A stretch of 30,151 nt of DNA from a virus: positions 1-30,151 of the IMG/VR virus record IMGVR_UViG_3300025030_000336. The stretch is one strand, 5' to 3'. Positions within the stretch are counted from its first letter, which is position 1; every line of letters begins with the position of its first letter. Both the position numbers and the translations under genes were made by a program. Shown in pieces: positions 14,230 through 21,890 of this stretch. Under the pieces are notes generated by a model. It made no database searches. It saw nothing but the letters and a program-made list of their open reading frames with translations, and had not been told where the DNA came from.

Positions 14230-15283
14230 CTTCCTGATCGTCGGGGCCGGGTTGTTCGGATCGGTGTGCGCCCGCGAGTTGTCAGACAATGGCAAGCGGG
14301 TATTAGTGATCGAGCGGCGCAAGCACATCGCCGGCAACTGCTATGACGAAACGGTGGAAGGGATACGCGCTAACCTGTACGGCGGGCACATCTTCCACAC
14401 CAAGAGCAAGCGGATTTGGGATTATGCCAGCCGATTCACTACCTGGCGGCAGTATGAGCACCGGGTGAAGTCCTTTACCAACCGCAGAGTGTATTCGTTC
14501 CCGGTCAATTTGATGACCTTGCACCAGATATACGGTATCACCACCGAAGAGCAGGCGCGTGCGCTGATGGAGCAGCCGAAGGTAAGACAGTACCTTTTCG
14601 AGACGTTCTTCGACGGTTACACCCGCAAGCAGTGGGGCAGGGCGCCGGAAGACGTTCCAGGCGGCGTCATTGACCGCATCCCTTACCGGCTTACGTGGGA
14701 TGATAGATACTTCGACGATCCTTACCAGGGCTTGCCAGAAGATGGATACACGGCCTGGATTGGGCGCATACTGGAAGGTGTGCCAGTACTGAAGGAAGCA
14801 GACTACCTGTTGGATCGGGATGCCTGGGATCGGGAAGCAAAGCAAATGATCTACTCCGGGGCGCTTGATGAACTGTATCACAATGAGTACGGACGTCTGG
14901 AGTATCGGAGCCTGAAATTCGAGATGTTGAAAGTTGATCGGGAAACCTACCAGGGCTGCGCGACGATGAATTACCCGGAGATCGAAGTACCCTGGACACG
15001 GATCATGGAGTGGAAATGCTTCAATCCTGCGCAAGTGGCGCATACGCTCATTACCAGGGAATATCCGCTCGCACATGAACCAGGTGATGCTAAGCGAAGC
15101 GGCACGATACCGTATTACCCGGTCAGGACCGACTTGAACGTCAAGAAGTACCAGCAGTACCGGGAGCGGGCAGAGAGCGAAGGGCTGATCGTAGGCGGCA
15201 GGTTGGGAAGTTACCAATACCTGAATATGGACCAGACAATCGGGCAAGCGCTGGCTTTAGCAAATCGAGAATTAAATGCCTGA
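14222..15283 (+). CDS. glf: UDP-galactopyranose mutase
   Basis: 353 residues with the full bacterial Glf layout and length. FLIVGAGLFGSVCARELS (FAD-binding GxGxxG at residues 8-13) is followed by VLVIERRKHIAGNCYD, GGHIFHTKSKRIWDY, FFDGYTRKQWG, PYRLTWDDRYFDDPYQGLPEDGYT (cut here for clarity) and the C-terminal GRLGSYQYLNMDQTI. The enzyme is a flavoprotein that interconverts UDP-galactopyranose and UDP-galactofuranose by a covalent flavin-sugar adduct. It needs reduced FAD. A phage gene of this kind in a late operon implies a galactofuranose-containing product, used by the neighbouring transferases. It overlaps both neighbours by 8 bases. The protein family is certain; its substrate route in this host is inferred. 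Confidence 0.95.
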   Translation: MYDFLIVGAGLFGSVCARELSDNGKRVLVIERRKHIAGNCYDETVEGIRANLYGGHIFHTKSKRIWDYASRFTTWRQYEHRVKSFTNRRVYSFPVNLMTLHQIYGITTEEQARALMEQPKVRQYLFETFFDGYTRKQWGRAPEDVPGGVIDRIPYRLTWDDRYFDDPYQGLPEDGYTAWIGRILEGVPVLKEADYLLDRDAWDREAKQMIYSGALDELYHNEYGRLEYRSLKFEMLKVDRETYQGCATMNYPEIEVPWTRIMEWKCFNPAQVAHTLITREYPLAHEPGDAKRSGTIPYYPVRTDLNVKKYQQYRERAESEGLIVGGRLGSYQYLNMDQTIGQALALANRELNA

Positions 15284-15542
15284 GTATACCTACACCGACG
15301 AAGAAGGCCATACCGTGACGGTCACGCACCCCATGATCTACTCGACCGGGATTGTCTGCGTGGCCTGCGGTAGCGAGATGTGGCGCAAGCCGCAGGCGTT
15401 CACGGTGACGTGGGGCGGGCTGGCGCCCAGCCAGGGAGAAATGAGCAACCCTATCCGTCGGCACCTGGCCAGCGTGCCGGAGAAGCGGGACAAGTTCGCA
15501 GAGAAGCACGAAGAGCACGAAAGGAGAACGGCAACCGAATGA
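15276..15542 (+). CDS. Small FmdB-like zinc-ribbon protein
   Basis: 88 residues beginning MPEYTYTDEEGHTVTVTH, then VCVACGSEMWRKPQ. The start (MPxYxY and GH) and single CxxCG resemble FmdB-type regulatory zinc ribbons, but the first cysteine pair of that family is replaced by DEEGH, so zinc would need other ligands. The C-terminal third is basic and charged (EKRDKFAEKHEEHERR). It overlaps the mutase by 8 bases and the next gene by ATGA, closing the glycan island. Function unknown. Confidence 0.6.
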   Translation: MPEYTYTDEEGHTVTVTHPMIYSTGIVCVACGSEMWRKPQAFTVTWGGLAPSQGEMSNPIRRHLASVPEKRDKFAEKHEEHERRTATE

Positions 15543-15799
15543 GAATAACTTACATCGTCAAGCAGCGGTTTCAATACGGCGGACGCACCTACGAGAAGGG
15601 TGAGACCTGGGAGCCTGCCGGTGGCAAGTTCGACAAGCAGATCATCGAGAGCGGCAAGCAAGTATTCGCCGTCAATGTGCCAGAAAACCTGCTGCCGGAA
15701 CCGGAGCCAGTACCGGAATTGGAACAGGAAGAAGTAGAGCCAGAAGAAGAAATGGAAGTGGAAAAGCCACATCCAAAAAGGAGAAAATCAAATGCCTAG
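15539..15799 (+). CDS. Hypothetical protein with acidic tail
   Basis: 86 residues from ATG 15539, chosen for its ATGA overlap with the previous stop. The first 50 residues form a small beta-rich module (ITYIVKQRFQYGGRTYEKGE) similar to short phage head-tail region proteins. From about residue 51 on, the chain is Pro/Glu-rich and highly acidic (PEPEPVPELEQEEVEPEEE) and then basic (PHPKRRKSNA). No enzyme motif. It overlaps the next gene by 8 bases. It probably belongs to the virion assembly genes that resume here. Confidence 0.55.
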   Translation: MRITYIVKQRFQYGGRTYEKGETWEPAGGKFDKQIIESGKQVFAVNVPENLLPEPEPVPELEQEEVEPEEEMEVEKPHPKRRKSNA

Positions 15800-16319
15800 A
15801 CAGCGGGTCATTATTTCGTCGGGGGAGGACGGACCCGACATCGGGATGAGCCTGCGGACTTCCGCGATCTTTACCCGTCCCAACAACACCACGCAATACA
15901 CGGCAGGGGATAACATCGGCAACTCGACCGGTAGCCTGCTCACTTTCTACAACGTCGTCAACGGCAACGGCGGCAACGGGATCGTGGTCGATGCGGTCTG
16001 TTCTGTTTCCGTTGCGCAGTCCACCAAACCCAACCTGCGCCTGTACCTGTTCGACGGTACTTCTACCGTTACTAATGCAGCAGATAACGCGGCCTGGGCG
16101 CCCACCGATGCGGATATGAAAAACTACATCGGCCACGCCGAATTTTCGTCATGGGAACTCGGGACGGGCAATATCGTCTGCCGTGACGACCAGATCAATG
16201 CCCCGTTCACCTGCCTGTCGTCTTCGAAGAACCTGCACGGCATACTGGTCGAGCGTAGCACTTATACCCCGGTCGCTTCCGAAGCGTGGAAAGTGCGTCT
16301 GGGCGTGCTGAAGGGATAA
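15792..16319 (+). CDS. Virion structural protein, beta-rich
   Basis: 175 residues with a good AAGGAG before ATG 15792. No catalytic motif is seen. The composition is Asn/Thr/Ser/Gly-rich with alternating strands (TPNLRLYLFDGTS-like KPNLRLYLFDGTSTV, and HGILVERSTYTPVASEAWKVRL), which is usual for head-tail interface or decoration proteins. It contains NTT and NST sequons near residues 30-46. It is placed between the glycan island and the connector gene. Exact role unknown. Confidence 0.6.
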   Translation: MPRQRVIISSGEDGPDIGMSLRTSAIFTRPNNTTQYTAGDNIGNSTGSLLTFYNVVNGNGGNGIVVDAVCSVSVAQSTKPNLRLYLFDGTSTVTNAADNAAWAPTDADMKNYIGHAEFSSWELGTGNIVCRDDQINAPFTCLSSSKNLHGILVERSTYTPVASEAWKVRLGVLKG

Positions 16320-16323
16320 TCTA

Positions 16324-16833
16324 ATGGCGATCCGGGCTGACAGCTATTCAAGCACGACCGAAGTCAAGGCATTCACCCGGCACCTGCTGGACGGGCAGAG
16401 CGCGTTCAACTCCACAACACGCCCAAACGCGACCGAACTTGAGAAGTTCATCGACCGGGCTTCCGGTGTACTGAACGCTGCACTAGCACAGTTCGGCCTT
16501 ACGACGCCCATCACCAACACCACGGCGAAACTCGCCTGTGATGATTTCGTGACTACCAAGGCGGCGCAGTACGTGGAGCTGACCCAGCGGGGCGCGGGCT
16601 TCAACGAAGGCGAGAACGAGCGGGGAAGTTCATTTCACGGGCTGTACGGCGCGGCGATCAAGTTCGTGGAAGATTACATGCTCGGCTTTCAAAACCTGGG
16701 CGTGGACGCTACCCATCCGGCCAGCCAGGGCGTTACGTTCACCGGCCTGACCATTCAAGAAGACCGCACCGACCAGGACGATACCAGCCTAGAGCAGCCC
16801 GTTTTCATCCGGCATAAATGGGATAACGTGTAA
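16324..16833 (+). CDS. Head-tail connector (adaptor) protein
   Basis: 169 residues. The helical start KAFTRHLLDGQSAFN, followed by LEKFIDRASGVLNAALAQFG and LACDDFVTTKAAQYVELTQRG, is the four-helix pattern of gp6/gp15-like adaptors that sit under the portal. The C-terminal part, with FTGLTIQEDRTDQDDT and FIRHKWDNV, is a beta-rich tail. It lies in the right place, after the head genes and before head-closure and tail genes. It overlaps the next start as TAATG. Family-level assignment by pattern. Confidence 0.65.
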   Translation: MAIRADSYSSTTEVKAFTRHLLDGQSAFNSTTRPNATELEKFIDRASGVLNAALAQFGLTTPITNTTAKLACDDFVTTKAAQYVELTQRGAGFNEGENERGSSFHGLYGAAIKFVEDYMLGFQNLGVDATHPASQGVTFTGLTIQEDRTDQDDTSLEQPVFIRHKWDNV

Positions 16834-17288
16834 TGAGTTATTCCGCGGGTGAAGCCCTGATCCTGACCTTGGTCCAGGCGGCGACGAACTTTTCGAGTGC
16901 CAGCACTTCCCGTGGCAAGTGGGGAATCTTGAACCGGGGGCAGTCCACATCGGCGGCCTATGCCATCGCGAAGCCAGGGCCGTCGGAGATCATCTGGCTA
17001 TCACCTACCACCTACCAGGCGCGGCATGTGACCATTATCCAGGTCTGGCAGCGGTACAAGGACGACGGCGACAGCCTGACGAACCTGGAAGCGCGGGTGG
17101 ACAACATCCTGACCAAGCTCATGCCATCCCGCACGCTCGGGGATACCACCAATAGCATATCTGGTGCAACCGTGACCAGTCTGGGGGAAGTCGAAGAGAT
17201 GTGGACAAAGAAAGGCGTCGGCCCGGCCTGGCTGAAGCAGAATGTGGTAATTCAGTGGGACGAAGAAGTAACCGTAACCAACGCATAA
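16833..17288 (+). CDS. Head closure / tail completion protein
   Basis: 151 residues between the adaptor and the tail tube gene, where head-closure or tail-terminator proteins are encoded. Features are EALILTLVQAATNF at the N-terminus, a QARHVTIIQVWQRYKDD strand-helix unit and a DNILTKLMPSRTLGD helix, ending in LKQNVVIQWDEEVTV. That alternation is like tail-terminator (lambda U-like) proteins. I cannot separate the two roles by sequence. It overlaps the adaptor by one base. Confidence 0.6.
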   Translation: MSYSAGEALILTLVQAATNFSSASTSRGKWGILNRGQSTSAAYAIAKPGPSEIIWLSPTTYQARHVTIIQVWQRYKDDGDSLTNLEARVDNILTKLMPSRTLGDTTNSISGATVTSLGEVEEMWTKKGVGPAWLKQNVVIQWDEEVTVTNA

Positions 17289-17298
17289 GGAGAAAGAA

Positions 17299-17703
17299 AT
17301 GGCACACAAGAAAAGTTCTGTAATGACCGTCAGTATCGATAATGCCTCGGCGGCCCTGACCTCGATCACCGCCAGCACGAACAGCGCCAGCCTGCGGGCG
17401 GCGATGGAACTGCTGGAAGACAGCGTACTTTCGGACACTGCCCATAACTATATCTCGGGCATGATGAACGGCACGCTGCCCTTGAATGGTTGGGTGAACA
17501 CCACCACAGACGGCATTTTCGGGCCGCTCACCGAGGGCACGTCGATCACCAAGACCGTCTCGTTCTACAACGGCATCTCGTACTATACCGGTGAAGTTTG
17601 GGCGGAAGTCGAGTTCTCGGGCGGTGCAGGCGAACTGCAAACGTGGTCGGCTAACTGCACCTTCGACGGCCTGATCAACCGCACATCCGTTGCGCCTGCC
17701 TAG
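17299..17703 (+). CDS. Major tail (tube) protein
   Basis: 134 residues with a perfect AAGGAG before the ATG, consistent with an abundant virion protein. It precedes the two-frame tail chaperone and the tape measure, the fixed place of the tube gene in siphoviruses. The sequence is beta-rich (KTVSFYNGISYYTGEVWAEV and GELQTWSANCTFDGLI), as expected for the tube fold. An N-terminal SVMTVSIDNASAALTSITA strand-helix is included. It polymerises into the hollow tube through which DNA passes. Confidence 0.75.
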   Translation: MAHKKSSVMTVSIDNASAALTSITASTNSASLRAAMELLEDSVLSDTAHNYISGMMNGTLPLNGWVNTTTDGIFGPLTEGTSITKTVSFYNGISYYTGEVWAEVEFSGGAGELQTWSANCTFDGLINRTSVAPA

Positions 17704-17705
17704 CC

Positions 17706-17999
17706 ATGGACTTCACAAACGAAGTTTTGGGAGCGAAGCTATCGTTACCCGACCGCCCGACTGTGCGGCAACAACTCCGCTACCAGGGCGAGATCGGGGC
17801 CAGGATGGGCGGCGAGCTATATATCCGCCTATGGGCCGGGGCAAAGACGATCATCACCGGCTGGGAGTGCGCGCACGTCACCCTGGACGCTGATCTGGAC
17901 GAGATCAGCGACCCGACCGCGGCGCGCTGTCTGATGTGGGCAGGCCTGCAGGTCTACTCGTTCATTGACGCGCTGGAAGACCTGCCAAAAAACTCATAG
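17706..17999 (+). CDS. Tail assembly chaperone, upstream frame (G-like)
   Basis: 97 residues between tube and tape measure genes. Seen pattern: a DFTNEVLGAKLSLPDRPTV start, RQQLRYQGEIGARMGG and the acidic helix-rich YSFIDALEDLPKNS end. The last codons CCA AAA AAC TCA TAG contain the slippery heptamer A AAA AAC in phase, and a second frame continues downstream. This is the lambda G / G-T arrangement, where a minor extended form recruits tape measure and tube subunits. Chaperones of this type do not enter the virion. Confidence 0.8.
   Translation: MDFTNEVLGAKLSLPDRPTVRQQLRYQGEIGARMGGELYIRLWAGAKTIITGWECAHVTLDADLDEISDPTAARCLMWAGLQVYSFIDALEDLPKNS
17987..17993 (+). promoter_or_regulatory. Programmed -1 frameshift site AAAAAAC
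   Basis: The heptamer reads A AAA AAC in the frame of the upstream chaperone, two codons before its TAG (17997-17999). Slipping back one base continues as CTC ATA GAG GCG GCG GTG into the second chaperone frame. The match to the classical X XXY YYZ rule and the gene position leave little doubt. Confidence 0.85.
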
Positions 18000-18268
18000 A
18001 GGCGGCGGTGATTGCGGCAGAAGGTGACGGCCCGCCGCCTCCTGAGTTGCGGCTCGCCTGGCAGTGTCAAAGGTGGGGCGGGCTGCCGGACGCGGGCGGG
18101 ATCTACGACCAGGACGCGGAGCTGCTATACAGGATGACGGCGCTCAATAATGTATACCGGGTAGTTTCACGGGTAGGATCGATGATCGGCAAGGAGATCC
18201 ACAAGCTAACGTCCGGGGAGCGCAAGTTGATCAAGTGGCTGCGCGACGAGGATCTGTTAGGGAGTTGA
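17993..18268 (+). CDS. Tail assembly chaperone, downstream frame (T-like)
   Basis: This frame is read after the -1 shift and adds 91 residues to the upstream protein, giving a fusion of about 187 residues. It starts LIEAAVIAAEGDGPPPPELR, then LAWQCQRWGGLPDAGGIYDQD, a bacterial Phage_TAC-type motif in which a short helix recognises tape measure, and ends with a helical KLTSGERKLIKWLRDED. The GTG at 18008 could start a separate product but has no good ribosome site. It ends 7 bases before the tape measure ATG. Confidence 0.75.
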   Translation, partial: LIEAAVIAAEGDGPPPPELRLAWQCQRWGGLPDAGGIYDQDAELLYRMTALNNVYRVVSRVGSMIGKEIHKLTSGERKLIKWLRDEDLLGS

Positions 18269-18275
18269 TGGAATA

Positions 18276-20528
18276 ATGGCTGACGTAAAGATCCGGGTAC
18301 TCACCGAAGACGAAGCGTCCCAAAAACTCAAGGCTATTGACAAGAGTCTGGAGAAACTGGGTGGCACCGCTAAAACTACGGGCGGTGGTCTCGGTGGTCT
18401 TGACAAAGCTTTCAGGTCCGTAACAGGGGTGTCTTTGGGCTGGGGGGCAGCAATCGCGGGTGTTACCGCGGGCCTGAAGTTCACCATTGATGCGGCCGCG
18501 GAAGCTGAGCGGGTGATGGCTCTTACCGAAGCGGTCATCAAGTCAACGGGAGGCGCGGCTGGATTTACCGCTGAAGAGATCGCCAAGCTATCCCTGGAAC
18601 ACTCCCGCCTAGCAGGAATCGAAGACGAAGTAGTCCAGTCGGGCAATAATATGTTGCTGACCTTTACTGCCATCGGTGAAGAAGTATTTCCGCGGGCAAG
18701 TAAGGCCATGCAAGACATGGCCGTGGCAATGAATAGCGGCAACCTGGAAGGCATTGATTTGAAAGGCACAGCTATTCAGCTCGGTAAGGCTCTAAACGTG
18801 GTCGCAGGTGATACGGCAGGCGCGAACCGGGCCATGACCGCGCTTCAACGAGTGGGCGTGCGCTTCACAGAAGATCAAAAGAAACTTGGCGCGGAACTTA
18901 TCGAGACCGGAAAAGTAATCGAATACCAGAACTTGATCTTGGGCGAACTGGAGACCGAATTTGGCGGGGCGGCAGAGGCAGCGGGTAATACCTTCACGGG
19001 AGCGGTCCAAAAACTAAAGAACGAACTTGGCAATCTTGGTGAAGTAGCTGGTGCGGTTGCGATCGACGATCTAACCACGCAGATCGAAGGGTTAACCAAG
19101 GCTTTGCAAGCCAAAGAGATGGAGCAGTTTATAAAGTTCCTGATCGAGGCTGATAAGTGGTCGCGCATCATAAAAGACCCGATTCGGCTGAATGCGGAGC
19201 TGTTTGGGGATGAAGAAGAAGCACTGAGAAAATTAAACGAAGGGCTGGACGAAGGCCGGGAAAGGTTCTTGCAGTACATCCAGGGAACCGAAGAGGCTAG
19301 CAAGAGTACCGATGAGTTAGCCGAAGAGATTGAGAAGAACTACGAAGCGGCTGTGAAATTAATTGGCAGCTTCGATTGGGCCGGGCGAGCCGCGCGGGAA
19401 TATGGCATCGACATAGATAAAGCGTGGGAGGCTACTGTACGTCTTGAGCGTGTTCAAAAAGGGCTGGCTACTCTCAATTTGTTGGTAAGCGGGCCGTTGG
19501 GGAATGAAACCGAACGCTTCCTGGAAGCAGAACGGAACCTGCAGGAGCGATCCGAAGACCTGAAAGAGCGCATCACAGAATTGGGCGGCATGGAATACTT
19601 GACTCCTGAGCAGATCGCTCAAATCGAGAACACACGCAAGCACCTGGGTGGTGTCACGGTAGAGATCAAGGCGTTACAAGAAGCACTCAAAGAAGGCGAG
19701 ATCAAGAAAAAGCACCGGGACGATGCCAAGGAGAGAATCGAAGACCTGAAAGAGCAGGCCGGGCGGCTCGAAGAAGTCATCGAGGGCCTGGGCAGCACCC
19801 CTTATATAACCACTGAGCAGAAAAAACAATTGGAAGAAGCCCGCGAAGATATGCTCGGGCTGACAGAAGCTATCCAAGAAAACGCGGACGAACACGAAAA
19901 AGCTACCAAGCGTATCTTGCTTGACTTGATTGAGCAACGGGCCGCCCAGATGGGGCTATTCGAAGGTCCGCAGGGCGACAAAGCCAGAAAACTTCTTGAT
20001 GACCTTGCTCTTAAATGGGGATTGATCGATCAAGAAACTTTTGATGCCCTGCAGACGATTGACGAGGCACTTAAGGTACTTGGTGAAAATAAAAGCGTTA
20101 CCGAAGCATCCAACATGATAAGCGAGATCGAAGGCGCGGCATTTGATGCAGGCGAGCAAGTCGATATACTGACACCGAAAATCCAGGCATTGATGGCGAC
20201 GATTGATGATGTGGTCGGCGAGCACGAAATCCACTTCACGATTACCCAAAGCGGGGACACACCCCGCTTGATGCCTGGCATGAACCAGCGCGACTTGCTC
20301 GACCAGTTTGAAGACATGGAAACAGGCAATAATTCAGACCTGTTCCTTCCCCCTGACGATAACTCAACCCCATCCAACGGCGGCCCGAATACTCCTACGA
20401 GTACAAACAGCCCGGTCATCAATAATAACAACTACAACATTTACAACCCGGCGGCGATGGCGATGGCGCTTGACGAATCCGAGCGCATATCAAATAAAAA
20501 CTTGAGAGCAAGCGCAGGAGTTGCATAA
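18276..20528 (+). CDS. Tape measure protein
   Basis: 750 residues, the longest gene here, placed after the tail chaperones. The N-terminal part has the TMP pattern: KAIDKSLEKLGGTAKTTGGG, a hydrophobic segment WGAAIAGVTAGLKFTIDAA (about 52-70) and an AAGFTAEEIAKLSLEHSRL helix. From residue 300 it is long charged coiled-coil. Two related units of about 70 residues start near 435 and 505 (LGG-EYLTPEQ-AQIENTR and LGSTPYITTEQKKQLEEAR). The end is Asn/Pro-rich (NNNYNIYNPAAMAMALDES). The length of this protein sets tail length. By the usual scaling of about 0.15 nm per residue the tail would be about 110 nm. Confidence 0.93.
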   Translation: MADVKIRVLTEDEASQKLKAIDKSLEKLGGTAKTTGGGLGGLDKAFRSVTGVSLGWGAAIAGVTAGLKFTIDAAAEAERVMALTEAVIKSTGGAAGFTAEEIAKLSLEHSRLAGIEDEVVQSGNNMLLTFTAIGEEVFPRASKAMQDMAVAMNSGNLEGIDLKGTAIQLGKALNVVAGDTAGANRAMTALQRVGVRFTEDQKKLGAELIETGKVIEYQNLILGELETEFGGAAEAAGNTFTGAVQKLKNELGNLGEVAGAVAIDDLTTQIEGLTKALQAKEMEQFIKFLIEADKWSRIIKDPIRLNAELFGDEEEALRKLNEGLDEGRERFLQYIQGTEEASKSTDELAEEIEKNYEAAVKLIGSFDWAGRAAREYGIDIDKAWEATVRLERVQKGLATLNLLVSGPLGNETERFLEAERNLQERSEDLKERITELGGMEYLTPEQIAQIENTRKHLGGVTVEIKALQEALKEGEIKKKHRDDAKERIEDLKEQAGRLEEVIEGLGSTPYITTEQKKQLEEAREDMLGLTEAIQENADEHEKATKRILLDLIEQRAAQMGLFEGPQGDKARKLLDDLALKWGLIDQETFDALQTIDEALKVLGENKSVTEASNMISEIEGAAFDAGEQVDILTPKIQALMATIDDVVGEHEIHFTITQSGDTPRLMPGMNQRDLLDQFEDMETGNNSDLFLPPDDNSTPSNGGPNTPTSTNSPVINNNNYNIYNPAAMAMALDESERISNKNLRASAGVA

Positions 20529-21887
20529 ATGGCCGCCATAATGCGTCTTGCCAACTACAACCAGACCACCACCTATGACCTGCTGGCCGGTACGCTCAGA
20601 GTACTCCAGAACAGCCACAACACCCGCCGGGCCGGGAATGGGACGGTGGTCGAGACAATGGTCATTGGCGGATCGGCTACCGACGCCAACATCAAGACGG
20701 CTCTCAATGCCATAGACGAGTTCGCGGAGATGGCCCGGCTGTTCCCCGAGAACAAGCAGACCTGGCGCAGCGCGTGGTACGAAGCGTCCTACGACGGGGA
20801 AGTGTCGAAGCGGTCGTTTATCCACGACATCCAACTGACCCCGCTCCACCCGAGCAAGTACCATGGGATGATATTGGGGAAAGGCGCGGCCAGGTACGAG
20901 TTAGCCATTACCCGCTCGGACAAGTGGGAGGCTTACGCCGCCAGTTCTGCCGTGACCGGTTCGAGTGTCTCTACCCTGGCGGGTCTGGTGACGTTGAACG
21001 CCATCGGTGGGGACGTGCCGGCCAGGATCGAACGCATCACCTTTACCGGGACGGCGGGCGGGGGCGGGCCGGTTGATCGGATTTGGGCGGGGATCAGCCC
21101 CTTAAGCACCGGCAAGGGGTCGTTTAGCGGCCTGTGGGAATGCGAAGACGGGACGCTCGGGGCGACGGCCTCGACCACCACGGTCTCGACCGCCACAGGC
21201 GGCAGCCCCAATGCGGTCTCGATTGCCCCAGACAGCACCGTAAGGGATGTGGTGCGGCAGTCGGTCGGGCAGATGTTGGGCTCGAATTACAACCACATGA
21301 TCGGGCGCTATCTGGTCCTGCTGCGCTACAAATTGTCTGCAGCCGAAAACGTGTTCCTTTACGGGCGCTACGGCTACGCCGATAACCTGGCGGATATGTC
21401 GAAGCCGAAGCTGGTCACGAACACGGCCTGGCGCTTTATCGAGCTGGGCGAGATCCGCGTACCGCCATTCCCGCTCAGGCAGGCAGCATTGGATTTATTC
21501 GGCGGCAATACGGCTTACCAGTTCATCTTGAACATCCTGGCGTATAAGGAAGCGGGCGCGGGGGCGGTCACGCTCTACGCTGATAGCCTGGTACTCATTC
21601 CTACGAACCACTGGACCTACTCGGAGAACAGTGCCATCCAATCTACCGCCGGGGCAGCCACCCGCACGACACACTTCACCTTTGAAGACGGCGAACACCT
21701 GGCGGTGTATCAGGATGCCAGCTCGATACCGCAGGCCGGTTTGACGCCCGGCTTCCGCAACTGGCATTTGCCGATCGAAGGTGGCGTGCTGGTGATCGCC
21801 GGGGAGCGCGACGCGGCCCAGGTCACGACCGATAAAGTCAATGTATCGGTGGTCTATAAGAAGCGGTTCAGGGACATCACCGAATAG
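20529..21887 (+). CDS. Tail protein, distal-tail region
   Basis: 452 residues, starting one base after the tape measure stop. It is beta-rich throughout with Gly/Thr-rich loops: YDLLAGTLRVLQNSH, KYHGMILGKGAARYELAIT, a long WAGISPLSTGKGSFSGLW segment and a final HLPIEGGVLVIAGERDA. This fits a distal tail / tail-tip adaptor carrying jelly-roll or carbohydrate-binding-like insertions. In siphoviruses this slot encodes Dit. No catalytic motif was found. The assignment depends mainly on gene order. Confidence 0.6.
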   Translation: MAAIMRLANYNQTTTYDLLAGTLRVLQNSHNTRRAGNGTVVETMVIGGSATDANIKTALNAIDEFAEMARLFPENKQTWRSAWYEASYDGEVSKRSFIHDIQLTPLHPSKYHGMILGKGAARYELAITRSDKWEAYAASSAVTGSSVSTLAGLVTLNAIGGDVPARIERITFTGTAGGGGPVDRIWAGISPLSTGKGSFSGLWECEDGTLGATASTTTVSTATGGSPNAVSIAPDSTVRDVVRQSVGQMLGSNYNHMIGRYLVLLRYKLSAAENVFLYGRYGYADNLADMSKPKLVTNTAWRFIELGEIRVPPFPLRQAALDLFGGNTAYQFILNILAYKEAGAGAVTLYADSLVLIPTNHWTYSENSAIQSTAGAATRTTHFTFEDGEHLAVYQDASSIPQAGLTPGFRNWHLPIEGGVLVIAGERDAAQVTTDKVNVSVVYKKRFRDITE

Positions 21888-21890
21888 ACG

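Noticed and set aside
14303-15247. Minus-strand frame of 314 residues opposite the mutase
   Set aside because: The plus strand encodes all Glf motifs; the reverse frame is a codon-bias shadow.
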